Shown: piece by piece, positions 34,769 through 44,342 of the stretch
Position numbering within the stretch: position 1 is the first letter of the stretch
Layout of the letters: every line of letters begins with the position of its first letter
Source of the DNA: Thermoplasmata archaeon
GTDB lineage: Archaea; Thermoplasmatota; Thermoplasmata; Lutacidiplasmatales; UBA184
Assembly: GCA_028864975.1 (NCBI GenBank)
Contig: JAGWLG010000004.1
Location: 1 to 64,000, forward strand
Length of the DNA: 64,000 nt
Direction: 5' to 3'
Position numbers and translations under genes: made by a program
The notes under the pieces: generated by a model
Seen by the model: the letters and a program-made list of their open reading frames with translations, nothing else
What the model was told of the DNA's origin: nothing
Databases searched by the model: none

Positions 34769-37342
34769 GTGGTTCATTGCCCCCAAACGAGAGGTCATTC
34801 GTGTCGGGGGGCAAGACGCATTCCTCCCTCCTCAGCGCCCCTCGAAGCGAAGATTGAAGTCAAGCCGTACGGTGTCGACCCTGTGGCGGTTCCACGGCAA
34901 GCGGTTCTCGGTCGTATACTCTCTCTGACCTTGGTACCCCTGCTCGTCCTCGGACTAGGGCTGGCGGCGGTCACCGCGACCAGCGGGCCACCCAAGAGTG
35001 GCTGCGTACTCCCCTCGCATTGCTCGTCGGAGCCATCCCGTGCCGGTGGCCGTCCTACGGGTTCGGCGCGAGCGCTTGCGCCTTCGGCCCCAGGACTGTC
35101 CATCCCGTCGGTGCAGGGGCCACCGCACGGTCGTGGCTCGACGGGCGACCCCCCAGGTCGCGCGAACGAAGCGGGGCCCTCAAGCGACCACGGGGTCGTC
35201 CTACCAGGCCCCGAGGTCGTCACCCTTACAGGTCCTCAACAGGTCTCCACCTGGGGCGCCACCGATACCTACGTCGCGGTGCTGTCGGGGCCTCTGGTGC
35301 CTTCGAACTATACGTGGGACATCGACGAGCAGGCCGCCGGCGGCGTTGTCGAGCACACCACGGTGCCTACCGTCGATGTCACTTGGACCGCGGCGATGTG
35401 CTACAGCGGCGTCGTCAACACCATCTTCGCCGTGAGCGTCACCGTCTCGTTCCAATCGACCCCTCTGATCCCCAACCCTCGAGGGGGTTACGACTCTATG
35501 ACCGCAGAGCTCGTTGTCTACCCACCCACGTCCCCCCCAACGGGTTGCTACTCCTCTCCCCCTCCCTATCTCCTGTACAGCCTGTCAAGTTGGGGGGATC
35601 GGCCGCAGGTCTTCCTCCACCCGACCTCGTACGCTAACACGACGAGTCATGTATGGCTCAACACGACCGCGGGAGCCACGGGGGCCTCCGTGACCGTCTG
35701 CGATCTTCCCGTGACCACATGCAGCCCCTCGTACACAAACATGACGGGCAACTTCGACTTCCTCGCGCAGTTCTACCCTAGTTCCGGGTGCTGTGGCTTT
35801 GGCCCGGGATGGACCGGCATCACGGTCGTCATGGACTACGTTCCCTTCCAGTCGGTGGGGAAGTTCATGGTGCAGTTCTTCAATCTTGCCGACGGTCTCC
35901 AGGCCTCAGCCACCGCCTCTCCACTGCAGGGGGTCCTTCCTCTCCCCGTATCGTTCGGGTCCAGCGCTCGGGGCGGTCTCCCGCCCTACACGTTCAACTG
36001 GACCTTTGGTGACGGGACGTCCGTCTACTTCACGCAGAATCCTAACCACACGTTCACCTCGACAGGTACCTTCCATGCGTGGCTCAACGTGACCGATTCG
36101 CTGGGTTTCTCCGTGAGCGTTGCGCTTCCCGCGATCGCGGTGGTCAGTCCCCTGAGCGCGGTCATCGTCCCTAGCTCCGTCGCCGGCCCCCCGCCCTTCA
36201 CAGTGAGCTTGGCAGCTTCCCTATCCGGAGGTCTGCCCCCCTTCCAGTACTCATGGGACCTGGGCAACGGTGCGACGGCGAGCGGGCCCTCGACGGCGGC
36301 CACCTACGTCCAACCGGGCGCCTACCTGGTCTCGCTCACGGTCTCCGATGCCCTCAGCGAGCTTGCCACGACCTACGCGATCCTGCGGGCCGACGGGGCA
36401 CCGACGTTCCCGGTGACATTCCAGGAGTCTGGACTTCCCTCGGGCGTCCAGTGGGGCGTGGCCGTAGATGGGGACCTGCCCCTGAGCACGGGCCCTTCGC
36501 TCACCGTGGACCTCCCCAATGCGACCTATGTCTACGGAGCCGTGGCAGCCGCGCGCTATCTCGCCCAGCCCGCCACGGGCATCTTCACCGTTCAGGGCAG
36601 CCCGGTCTCGGTTCACGTCTCCTTCGTGGCCTCTCCTGCGCCCTCGTTCCTCCTCGATTTTCTGTCGTCGGACCTACCACGAGGAGTCAACTGGACGGTG
36701 CACTTGGCCCACGGTGGTGTGCCCCTCGCGTCGGGAGGATGCGCCTGCGCGTCCGTCCCCTTCGTGGTCCCGAACGGAGCCTACGGTTTCACGGTTGGGG
36801 GCGCGTCGGGCTTCAAGTCCAACCGGACCGTGGGGAACGCTACGATTCAGGGAGCTGCCGACTTTGTCCTGATCGGCTGGGACCGTCTCTATCCCGTCGC
36901 ATTCAACGAAACGGGACTTCCGGCCTCCACGAATTGGTCGGTCCAGCTGGGTGGGGACAGGTGGAGCACGACCACGAACAGCGTGACCTTTGAGGCCGTC
37001 AATGGGACGTACAACTTCACGGTCCTCGGACCCCAGGGGTACCGAGCCTCTCCAGGTTCGGGCAGTCTGTCCGTACATGGGCCCGCCTTGGTTTCGATCA
37101 CTTTCTCCTCGTCGTCCTCAACCTGGGCCGGCTTAGCGGGCTTCTTCGCCCGCAATCCGTGGCTGGTGGTGGGCGCGGGCGCAAGTACGATCGCAGTCGC
37201 GCTGGGGATATGGCGATGGAAGAAGCCCCCATCCCGCCGGAGGACCGCGGCCACGAAGGGCGAGCCGTCGTCGGAGCCCTCGGGAGGATCTGGTCCATCC
37301 GATCCTAACTCTAGCACCCACGGCGGCACCAGCGTGAGCTGA
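34769..37342 (+). CDS. Secreted/anchored surface protein with PKD domains (start uncertain)
   Basis: Hydrophobic leader LSLTLVPLLVLGLGLAAVTA; PKD GGLPPYTFNWTFGDGTSVYFTQNPNHTFTSTGTFHAWLNVTDS; repeated F.ESGLPSGVQW modules; C-terminal TM NPWLVVGAGASTIAVALGIW plus basic tail. Confidence 0.8.
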   Translation: MVHCPQTRGHSCRGARRIPPSSAPLEAKIEVKPYGVDPVAVPRQAVLGRILSLTLVPLLVLGLGLAAVTATSGPPKSGCVLPSHCSSEPSRAGGRPTGSARALAPSAPGLSIPSVQGPPHGRGSTGDPPGRANEAGPSSDHGVVLPGPEVVTLTGPQQVSTWGATDTYVAVLSGPLVPSNYTWDIDEQAAGGVVEHTTVPTVDVTWTAAMCYSGVVNTIFAVSVTVSFQSTPLIPNPRGGYDSMTAELVVYPPTSPPTGCYSSPPPYLLYSLSSWGDRPQVFLHPTSYANTTSHVWLNTTAGATGASVTVCDLPVTTCSPSYTNMTGNFDFLAQFYPSSGCCGFGPGWTGITVVMDYVPFQSVGKFMVQFFNLADGLQASATASPLQGVLPLPVSFGSSARGGLPPYTFNWTFGDGTSVYFTQNPNHTFTSTGTFHAWLNVTDSLGFSVSVALPAIAVVSPLSAVIVPSSVAGPPPFTVSLAASLSGGLPPFQYSWDLGNGATASGPSTAATYVQPGAYLVSLTVSDALSELATTYAILRADGAPTFPVTFQESGLPSGVQWGVAVDGDLPLSTGPSLTVDLPNATYVYGAVAAARYLAQPATGIFTVQGSPVSVHVSFVASPAPSFLLDFLSSDLPRGVNWTVHLAHGGVPLASGGCACASVPFVVPNGAYGFTVGGASGFKSNRTVGNATIQGAADFVLIGWDRLYPVAFNETGLPASTNWSVQLGGDRWSTTTNSVTFEAVNGTYNFTVLGPQGYRASPGSGSLSVHGPALVSITFSSSSSTWAGLAGFFARNPWLVVGAGASTIAVALGIWRWKKPPSRRRTAATKGEPSSEPSGGSGPSDPNSSTHGGTSVS

Positions 37343-37706
37343 CTTCGCCGTCGTTACGAGCGACCTCGCAGACGGTAACGAAAGCAGACGGAGGACTGCA
37401 GCTCAAGTGCAGAAGGGCCCGCTGAGACCTCTACTTACGACTGCGAGTCATCTCGAGCCATCACGTGAACTCATGGACCCCTCGACGACCAGGTCGGCGT
37501 TCCATCACCCTACGGGGAGCTCCCGTCGGCGAGTAGCCCGATGTAGATCCCGGCGGGGTGCCTGCCCTTATCGACGAAGCGCGGGTCGGAGCCCAGGATG
37601 GCACTGGGTAGTCGTGGTCGAAAAGCCGTGAGGGGTGCTCATGGAGTCCCGGCGACCCATCCGCTCCCAGTTTCGGGCGCGCTCTCTCAGGCCGCTCAGC
37701 GTACAG

Positions 37707-37714
37707 TTTTATAG
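37707..37714 (+). promoter_or_regulatory. Probable TATA box of rps12-rps7-fusA operon
   Basis: TTTTATAG ~40 nt upstream of the rps12 ATG. Confidence 0.55.
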
Positions 37715-37752
37715 GGAACCTATGTGGCCCGACCCCCCCAAAGGACCCCTCG

Positions 37753-38193
37753 ATGTCACCCCCGCCACCCTCCGGCACCTTCACGGCCGGCAAGCTCCGG
37801 CACCTTCGGCAGCGACGGCGCTGGTCCGACCGGTACTACAAGCGTCGGGAGCTCCATCTCAAGGAGCGGTCGGACCCTCTGGAGGGCGCTCCCCAGGGCC
37901 GAGGGATCGTGATCGAGAAGGTCGGGGTCGAGGCGAAGCAGCCCAACTCGGCCATCCGCAAGTGCGTCAAGGTCCAGCTCATCAAGAACGGCCGTCAGGT
38001 GACAGCCTTCGCGGTGGGGGACGGCGCGATCAACTTCATCGACGAACACGACGAGGTCCTCGTCGAGGGCATCGGAGGGCGCATGGGAAGGTCCTACGGC
38101 GATATCCCCGGGGTCCGCTACAAGGTCATCAAGGTCAACAACGTCTCGTTGGACGAGCTCGTTCGGGGCCGTAAGGAGAAGCCGCAGCGATGA
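37753..38193 (+). CDS. rps12: 30S ribosomal protein S12
   Basis: [62 protein letters not shown]. Confidence 0.97.
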   Translation: MSPPPPSGTFTAGKLRHLRQRRRWSDRYYKRRELHLKERSDPLEGAPQGRGIVIEKVGVEAKQPNSAIRKCVKVQLIKNGRQVTAFAVGDGAINFIDEHDEVLVEGIGGRMGRSYGDIPGVRYKVIKVNNVSLDELVRGRKEKPQR

Positions 38194-38933
38194 GCCCGAA
38201 AGAGGAGAAGACCGTGGCCGCCGCCCCCGCCGCGGCGGTGGCCGCCGTCCTGCCCCCTGCCGCGCCCTCCACCTCCGCGGGGGCCCCGGCCGCTTCGGTC
38301 TCGGTGGTCGGCGACGAGGAGGGTACCCTCCCCACGAGCGCGCCGGCCCCTCCGCCCCGACCCCGGCTCCCGTTCCCGCCGCTCTTCGGACGGTTCAGCT
38401 TCGAGGGCGTCGAGGTGCACGACCCCGGGCTCAAGAACTACCTCTTCCTGGACCCGGTCTACCTCCCGCACTCAGAAGGTCGGCTCGCCAACCACCCCTT
38501 CTCGAAGACCCGGATGCATGTGGTCGAGCGCCTGGCGAACGACCTGATGAAGACCGGGAAGTTCACGGGGAAGAAGGCGAAGGCCCTGAAGACCGTACGG
38601 GACGCCCTGACGGTCCTGGCGAAGCAGCCCGGGGCGAACCCGCTCCAGCTCCTGGTCGATGCGATCGAGAACTCGGCCCCACGGGAGGAGGTCACCCGTC
38701 TCCAGTTCGGAGGCATCTCCGTGCCGCGGGCCGTCGATTCTGCTCCTGCCCGCCGCTTGAACGTCGCGCTGCGCAACCTCGCCCAAGGGGCGATCCAGGC
38801 CACCAAGGGCCCCGGGGTCGCGATCTCGGACGCCCTCGCGAAGGAGATCCTCCTCGCCTCCAAGGGGGACGCGGGGTCCTTCGCCGTGGCGCGCAAGGAA
38901 GAGGTCGAGCGCGTCGCGCAGTCGGCCCGCTGA
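38190..38933 (+). CDS. rps7: 30S ribosomal protein S7 (with Ala/Pro-rich N-terminal extension)
   Basis: [30 protein letters not shown]...[18 protein letters not shown]...[44 protein letters not shown]. Confidence 0.95.
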   Translation: MSPKEEKTVAAAPAAAVAAVLPPAAPSTSAGAPAASVSVVGDEEGTLPTSAPAPPPRPRLPFPPLFGRFSFEGVEVHDPGLKNYLFLDPVYLPHSEGRLANHPFSKTRMHVVERLANDLMKTGKFTGKKAKALKTVRDALTVLAKQPGANPLQLLVDAIENSAPREEVTRLQFGGISVPRAVDSAPARRLNVALRNLAQGAIQATKGPGVAISDALAKEILLASKGDAGSFAVARKEEVERVAQSAR

Positions 38934-38982
38934 GCACACCTCGGGCGCCCGGTCGGACAGAGAGAGCAGGTAGGAAGGCACC

Positions 38983-41187
38983 ATGGGACACATCCGCGCG
39001 GAGCTTGCGAAGGCCATTCCCGAGATGATGCACGTCCGGGAGAACATCCGGAACATCGGGATCGTGGCGCACATCCACCACGGGAAGACCACCCTCTCGG
39101 ACAACCTGCTCGCCGCGGCGGGAATGATCAGCGAGGAGCTCGCGGGGAAGCAGCTCTACCTCAACTTCGACGAGCAGGAACAGGCGAGATTGCTCACCAT
39201 CAACAACGCGGACGTGACCATCGTCCACGCCTACGAGGGGAAGAGCTACCTCATCAACCTCATCGACACGCCCGGGCACGTCGACTTCGGCGGGGACGTG
39301 ACGCGCGCCATGAGGGCGGTGGACGGCGCCGTGGTGCTGGTCTGCGCCGTCGAGGGCGTCATGGCCCAGACCGAGACCGTGCTGCGGCAGGCGCTGCGCG
39401 AGAAGGTGAAGCCCGTCCTCTTCATCAACAAGGTCGACCGAGCGATCCGGGAGCTCAAGCTGACCCCGGAGGCGATGCAGAAGCGCTTCGTCAACATCAT
39501 CACGGAGGTCAACGAGCTCATCCGAAAGATGGCCCCCGAGGAGTTCATCGAGAAGTGGAGCGTCAAGGTCGAGAACGGCACCGTCGCCTTCGGTAGCGGG
39601 CACGACAACTGGGCGATCAGCTTCCCCTACATGCGGCGCACAGGGATCAAGTTCGCCGATATCGTGCGGCTGGTCAACGAGGGGAAGGGCAAGGAGCTCG
39701 CCCAGAAGGCCCTCATCAACGACGTCGTCTTCGACATGGTGGTCAAGCACCTCCCGAGCCCGCTGGAGGCGCAGCGTTACCGCATCCCCCACATCTGGAA
39801 GGGACCGCTCGACAGCCGTGTCGGGAAGGCCGAGGTCACCTGCGACCCGGACGGCCCGCTCGCCTTCATGATCACCGACATCACCATGGACCCGAACGCG
39901 GGGGAGATCGCGACCGGGCGGGTCTTCTCCGGCCGCGTCGCCAAGGGGACCGAGGTCTCCATCGTCGGGACCAAGTCCAAGAACCGCATCCAGCACGTCT
40001 CCCTGTTCATGGGCCCCGAGCGGCTCATGGTCGAGGAAGTGACGGCGGGGAACATCGCGGCCGTCATCGGGCTCACCGACGCGTTCGTCGGCTCGACGAT
40101 CTCGACCGACCCCGAGATGGTGGAGTTCGAGGAGATCCGCCACGTGAGCGAGCCGGTGGTCACGGTGGCCATCGAGCCCAAGCACATGGGCGACCTTCCG
40201 AAGCTGATCGAGGTCATGCGCAAGGTGGCGAAGGAGGACGCTTCGCTGAGGGTCGAGATCAACAACGAGACCGGCGAGCACCTGCTCTCGGGGATGGGCG
40301 AGCTCCACCTCGAGATCACGCAGTACCGGATTGTCAACGACTACCACGTCGAGATCACGGCCTCGCCTCCGATCGTCGTCTACCGCGAGACCGTGGGCGG
40401 CAAGAGCCCCCAGGCCTTCGAGGGGAAGTCTCCGAACAAGCACAACCGGTTCTACATCGAGACCGAGCCGCTCCCCGCGGCCGTGGTCAAGGCCATCCAG
40501 GAGGGCGAGATCCACCAGGGGAAGTCCTTCAAGGACATCAAGACGGTCGTCCAGAAGCTGGTCGACCTCGGCATCGACCGCGACGAGGCGAAGGGGATCA
40601 CCGCCGTGGAGGACACCAACATCCTCTTCGACGCGACCAAGGGGATCCAGTACCTCCACGAGACCATGGACCTGGTCATCGACGCCTTCAAGGAGGCGAT
40701 GGGACGGGGACCGCTCGCGGCCGAGAAGTCCCGGGGCCTCCTGGTCCGCTTGGTGGATGCAAAGCTCCACGAGGACTCGATCCACCGGGGTCCGGGCCAG
40801 ACCATCCCTGCCGTCCGCTCCTCGATCTACGGGTCGATGTGCACGGCCGGACGCGTGCTCATGGAGCCGCTCTCGAAGGTCACCGTGAACGTGCCCCAGG
40901 AGGTGCTCGCCGGCGCCACGCGCGAGATGCAGCGCCGACGGGGAGAGATCCTGGACATGACCCAGGTGGGGGACCTGAACACGATCGTCGCCAAGGTCCC
41001 CGTCGCAGAGCTCTTCGGGTTCGCGAGCGACCTGCGCAGCGCGACCGCGGGCAAGGTCCTCTGGAGCACGGAGACCATGGGGTACGACCGGCTCCCCCGC
41101 GAGCTTCAGGACAAGATCGTCGGTGAGGTCCGCACGCGACGCGGGCTCAAGCCCGAGCCGTACGACGCCTCGTACTACGCCGGGTGA
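38983..41187 (+). CDS. fusA: Elongation factor 2
   Basis: IRNIGIVAHIHHGKTTLSDNLLAAAGMISEELAGKQLYLNFDEQEQAR...LINLIDTPGHVDFGGDVTRAMRAVDGAVVLV...DSIHRGPGQTIPAVRSS. Confidence 0.97.
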   Translation: MGHIRAELAKAIPEMMHVRENIRNIGIVAHIHHGKTTLSDNLLAAAGMISEELAGKQLYLNFDEQEQARLLTINNADVTIVHAYEGKSYLINLIDTPGHVDFGGDVTRAMRAVDGAVVLVCAVEGVMAQTETVLRQALREKVKPVLFINKVDRAIRELKLTPEAMQKRFVNIITEVNELIRKMAPEEFIEKWSVKVENGTVAFGSGHDNWAISFPYMRRTGIKFADIVRLVNEGKGKELAQKALINDVVFDMVVKHLPSPLEAQRYRIPHIWKGPLDSRVGKAEVTCDPDGPLAFMITDITMDPNAGEIATGRVFSGRVAKGTEVSIVGTKSKNRIQHVSLFMGPERLMVEEVTAGNIAAVIGLTDAFVGSTISTDPEMVEFEEIRHVSEPVVTVAIEPKHMGDLPKLIEVMRKVAKEDASLRVEINNETGEHLLSGMGELHLEITQYRIVNDYHVEITASPPIVVYRETVGGKSPQAFEGKSPNKHNRFYIETEPLPAAVVKAIQEGEIHQGKSFKDIKTVVQKLVDLGIDRDEAKGITAVEDTNILFDATKGIQYLHETMDLVIDAFKEAMGRGPLAAEKSRGLLVRLVDAKLHEDSIHRGPGQTIPAVRSSIYGSMCTAGRVLMEPLSKVTVNVPQEVLAGATREMQRRRGEILDMTQVGDLNTIVAKVPVAELFGFASDLRSATAGKVLWSTETMGYDRLPRELQDKIVGEVRTRRGLKPEPYDASYYAG

Positions 41188-41249
41188 GGTCCTCCCCGCG
41201 CTTGAATCGGGGGCTTCCTCCGGCCGTAGGGTTCTCGCCCCCACGGCCG
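41188..41249 (-). other. Orphan IS605/IS1341 right-end / omega-RNA-like relic
   Basis: Minus strand CGGCCGTGGGGGCGAGAACCCTACGGCCGGAGGAAGCCCCCGATTCAAGCGCGGGGAGGACCTC: 7-bp stem CGGCCGT/ACGGCCG, then GAGGAAG, then CCCCG/CGGGG hairpin and AGGA; resembles tnpB 3' ends. Confidence 0.6.
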
Positions 41250-41376
41250 GGGGCGGCTCGTGCTCCCTCGGACCGGCTGGTCGCTCCAAGGCGGTCGCGC
41301 GACTCTGGCGAGAAGAGGCGGGGGTCGGCCGTAGGACGCTGGGCTGTCTCCTTGGAGGCTCCGCCGAACGGCATGC

Positions 41377-41799
41377 TCAGGCGGCGCCGGAACTCGGGGG
41401 CATGTGCGTCCGCTCGGTGACCCAGTCGAACACCCTTTCCGCCCGGAGCACCATCTCTCTTGCGGTCCTCTCCTCCACCAAGGCGGGCCCGTACTGCACG
41501 GCGGTCTTCCGTTCCAAGACGTACTCGGCCTGTCTCCGAATGGCATCCAGCCCTGGTTCCGCCAGCCCTCGAAGGAGACGCAGCACGTCCAGGTGGTTCT
41601 GGCTGGTCGACTTCACCCCCAGCGACCAGCAGGTGAAGGCGTCCAGGGCGGAGATGACCGTTTGCACCGCCTCGATCGCCGCGCTGTTGAACATCCGGGC
41701 TTCGACGCAGGACTTCATGGTCCTCGAGGCCTCCTCCGCCCGCCGGAAGAAGACCACGAACTTCTCCCGAGGCAGGGGAGCGACCGAGGTCTCTTTCAC
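41377..41799 (-). CDS. HEPN domain protein (pair 1)
   Basis: GTG start overlapping the MNT stop; FRRAEEASRTMKSCVEARMFNSAAIEAVQTVISALDAFTCWSLGVKSTSQNHLDVLRLL...RAERVFDWV. Confidence 0.7.
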   Translation of the reverse strand: MKETSVAPLPREKFVVFFRRAEEASRTMKSCVEARMFNSAAIEAVQTVISALDAFTCWSLGVKSTSQNHLDVLRLLRGLAEPGLDAIRRQAEYVLERKTAVQYGPALVEERTAREMVLRAERVFDWVTERTHMPPSSGAA

Positions 41800-42395
41800 C
41801 GTTCCCTCGCTTCGAGCGCCACGATGCCCTCGCTCCGGACCCGGTCTAGGAAGGAAGGGCTCTTGGTGGACCGAACCTCCTCGGCGCTGTAGACCAGGGG
41901 AGAGAGGGTCGTGCCGTACCGGACCGCGACCCTGTCGAACAGGACATGAAGGGCCTCGCGCACCGCTCCCTTGTCCCACTCGGTGGGAACCTCGACGAAC
42001 AGGTCCAGGTCGCTGTTGGACCGTTCCTTTCCCCTGGCGACGGAGCCGAAGATCGTGGCCCGCCGCGCCGGCGTTCCTTCGAGGGCTTTGGCGATATCGG
42101 ACCGGATGGCGTCCATCAGCCCTCGCTCCACGCCCAACATCTCCTTCAACGCACGGTACAGGACATGCTGCCGCTCGACCCTCCAAAGATGCACGGGGCC
42201 CACGACCCTTCTGCGGGCCATCCCCTGCCGCTCTAGCTCCAAGAGGACCGCTCGGGCCTGGGAGGGCGAGAGCCTCGCAACACGCGCCGCCTCTCGCCCC
42301 GTGAATTCGCGGTCCTCGAGAAGGACCAAGGCCCGGAAGGTACGGAGCGTAGCCACGCCGTTCAGGATGTCGTCGAGCGGGGTGTGCAAGTTCAT
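41796..42395 (-). CDS. MNT-type nucleotidyltransferase with N-terminal winged helix (pair 1)
   Basis: FTGREAARVARLSPSQARAVLLELERQGMARRR wHTH; ATIFGSVARGKERSNSDLDLFVEV (GSxxRGxxxxxSDxDLxV). Confidence 0.85.
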   Translation of the reverse strand: MNLHTPLDDILNGVATLRTFRALVLLEDREFTGREAARVARLSPSQARAVLLELERQGMARRRVVGPVHLWRVERQHVLYRALKEMLGVERGLMDAIRSDIAKALEGTPARRATIFGSVARGKERSNSDLDLFVEVPTEWDKGAVREALHVLFDRVAVRYGTTLSPLVYSAEEVRSTKSPSFLDRVRSEGIVALEARER

Positions 42396-42413
42396 CGTAC
42401 TAGAACTAGTACG
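42396..42413. promoter_or_regulatory. 18-bp perfect palindrome, candidate operator of MNT/HEPN pair 1
   Basis: CGTACTAG-AA-CTAGTACG, directly abutting the start codon (42395) and downstream of TATA-like TTTAATAA (42421-42428, minus strand). Confidence 0.65.
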
Positions 42414-42623
42414 CTCGTTCTTATTAAAGTCCTCTTTGCGGGGTCGGCGGCTTGGTCGGGGGAACCTCCGTGGCCGGGGGATCCTCGGAGAGGTAGGGCT
42501 CCCCCGGGATAGAGGGAAGGGGGACCCAGGAGCTTCCTTGAGGAACGTGAGCTGGGGCCCCGACACCCTGAGCCGCCTCCCCGGGAGCGGTCCCCCCTCC
42601 GTCCCGGCGCCGCGTCGAGGAGG

Positions 42624-43628
42624 TCAGCTCGCCTCTTGCACGCGGTGCAGGACGCGAAGGGCGGTGAGCGTGGTCCACAGGCTCCTCTCGCCCGGCTTCT
42701 CCAGCGCGAGGGGCCTCACCCTTCTCGGTCCGCGGCCAGCCGGGTGCGATGGCTCCTCGTCAGGATGCACCCGGTCAAGGTTCCACCACCCATCGCTCCG
42801 TTGCTTCTCGCGCAAGAGACGAAGCGCGGGACCGAGACGGCGGTCGCCTCCCGCGCCCAGGCTGGTGAGCACCTCGAGCCCGACCAGCACGTCGTAGTAG
42901 TAGTGCGTGGGATAGTGGAAGCGGAACCAGGGCAGATATCGCCTTCCCTCCTGGAAGAGCTTCCGCTCGAGGTAGAACTCCAACCCGCGATCGATGGCCC
43001 GCTCCATGGCGGCGCTCCGCTTGGGCTTCGGGACAGCGGCGAGGGCGGATAGGGGCTCCCAAGCGTCGAGCGTCCCCGGCTTTCCCGGGGCGCAGTTCCA
43101 ACCCCCGTCAGCTCTCTGGTCCTCGAGCATCCAATCGAAGAGCTTGCGCACCCTGCGGTCGTCGCCGTAGCCGAGGCGCGTCAACATGCGAGCGACGTTC
43201 CCGACGATGCAGGCCTCCTCCGTGAAGATGTTCAAGGGAGAGCTCAGCGGGAGCAGGTACTGGAAGATGCGATCGGCGAACTTTCGGATGCGCGGGTCCT
43301 CCGAGGTCAGCCCGAGGTCGGAAAGGACCATCCCCTTCCAGACGGACGACTGGAACACCGGGAAGCGAAGGAAGCTCACCCACTCCCGGAGCGTCTTCGG
43401 CTCATGCGCCTCCCAGAAGCCTTCCGGCCCCTGGGTCGCGAGGAGGTCGCGCGCCCACCCTTCGCGGGAGAGACTTGAGCGGGCTCGTCGGACCTCTGGG
43501 TCGTCCTGGGGTCGACCCAGCAGCTCGGTGAGGGCGTAGTACCTGACCGAAGGTTGGCGGCTCGCGAGGAGCCCGTTGAGCGTCGCGCGGTCCAGGCCGT
43601 CGCTCGTTGTCGCTTCTCGACGTCCCAT
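42624..43628 (-). CDS. Prenyltransferase/squalene cyclase-like alpha6-alpha6 repeat protein
   Basis: LFDWMLEDQRADGGWNCAPGKPGTLDAWEPLSAL, ALRLLREKQRSDGWWNLDRVHP, SLWTTLTALRVL; QxxxGxW-like repeats. Confidence 0.7.
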   Translation of the reverse strand: MGRREATTSDGLDRATLNGLLASRQPSVRYYALTELLGRPQDDPEVRRARSSLSREGWARDLLATQGPEGFWEAHEPKTLREWVSFLRFPVFQSSVWKGMVLSDLGLTSEDPRIRKFADRIFQYLLPLSSPLNIFTEEACIVGNVARMLTRLGYGDDRRVRKLFDWMLEDQRADGGWNCAPGKPGTLDAWEPLSALAAVPKPKRSAAMERAIDRGLEFYLERKLFQEGRRYLPWFRFHYPTHYYYDVLVGLEVLTSLGAGGDRRLGPALRLLREKQRSDGWWNLDRVHPDEEPSHPAGRGPRRVRPLALEKPGERSLWTTLTALRVLHRVQEAS

Positions 43629-43662
43629 CTCGTACTCCTCTCCGTGCCGCCTTTCCTTGGTC

Positions 43663-44277
43663 CTATCCCCGCGCCTTCGGCTGCCGCAGGCTTTCCTCGA
43701 GCGTCGCTTGCCGCCCTCGGTCCGAGTCCGAGGAGCGCGCGGGAGGCGGGAGCGGATAGATCCCCTCGTGCTTGAGCAACCAACGCTTTCGCCATAGCCC
43801 AAGACCGAACCCGGTGAGCGAACGGTCCTGTCCGACGAGCCGGTGGCACGGAACGATGATCGGGATGGGGTTGCGGTGGGCCGCGCCGCCCACCGCCCGC
43901 GCCGCCCTCGGCTGCCCTATCCGACGGGCCACCTCGCCGTAGGTCCGGAAGTTGCCGAAGGGAATCTGATGGAGCCCGTACCACACCTTACGGTCGAACC
44001 CGCTACCCCCTAGGAAGGCGAGCTCGACCGCGAACTCGTGTCGCTTGCCCTGGAAGTACTCCTGGAGCTGTTCGGGAGGGGACCCGTGCGGGAAACGGCT
44101 GCGCTGGACCTCGTCGACCTCTGAGGGCCCGCTGCGCTCGATCCCGTGCTCCATCAGATCGACGTAGGCGACCCGCTTCCCGTCGTACCCCACCCGGAAG
44201 GTGCCGATGGGAGAGCGGACGTCGGCCGTGCTGAGCGTGTCGACGCCCTCGGGTACAGGGAGCTTCTTCCTCGGCAT
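43663..44277 (-). CDS. ogt: Methylated-DNA-protein-cysteine methyltransferase
   Basis: QIPFGNFRTYGEVARRIGQPRAARAVGGAAHRNPIPIIVPCHRLVGQDRSLTGFGLGLWRKRWLLKHEG. Confidence 0.93.
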   Translation of the reverse strand: MPRKKLPVPEGVDTLSTADVRSPIGTFRVGYDGKRVAYVDLMEHGIERSGPSEVDEVQRSRFPHGSPPEQLQEYFQGKRHEFAVELAFLGGSGFDRKVWYGLHQIPFGNFRTYGEVARRIGQPRAARAVGGAAHRNPIPIIVPCHRLVGQDRSLTGFGLGLWRKRWLLKHEGIYPLPPPARSSDSDRGRQATLEESLRQPKARG

Positions 44278-44342
44278 GGGAGAAACCGTTTGGTGAGACA
44301 CTTATTAGTCAACCCGACTAAAGCTTCTGGGTAGGGGGAGCA

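Noticed and set aside
37440-37700. Fragmentary protein-like minus-strand peptides (e.g. AILGSDPRFVDKGRHPAGIYIGLLADGSSP)
   Set aside because: Very short, no valid start and frame breaks on both sides; might be a decayed gene but not supportable.
38692-41289. 865-aa minus-strand ORF opposite rps7/fusA
   Set aside because: Shadow ORF with no recognisable domains; antisense to well-conserved EF-2.
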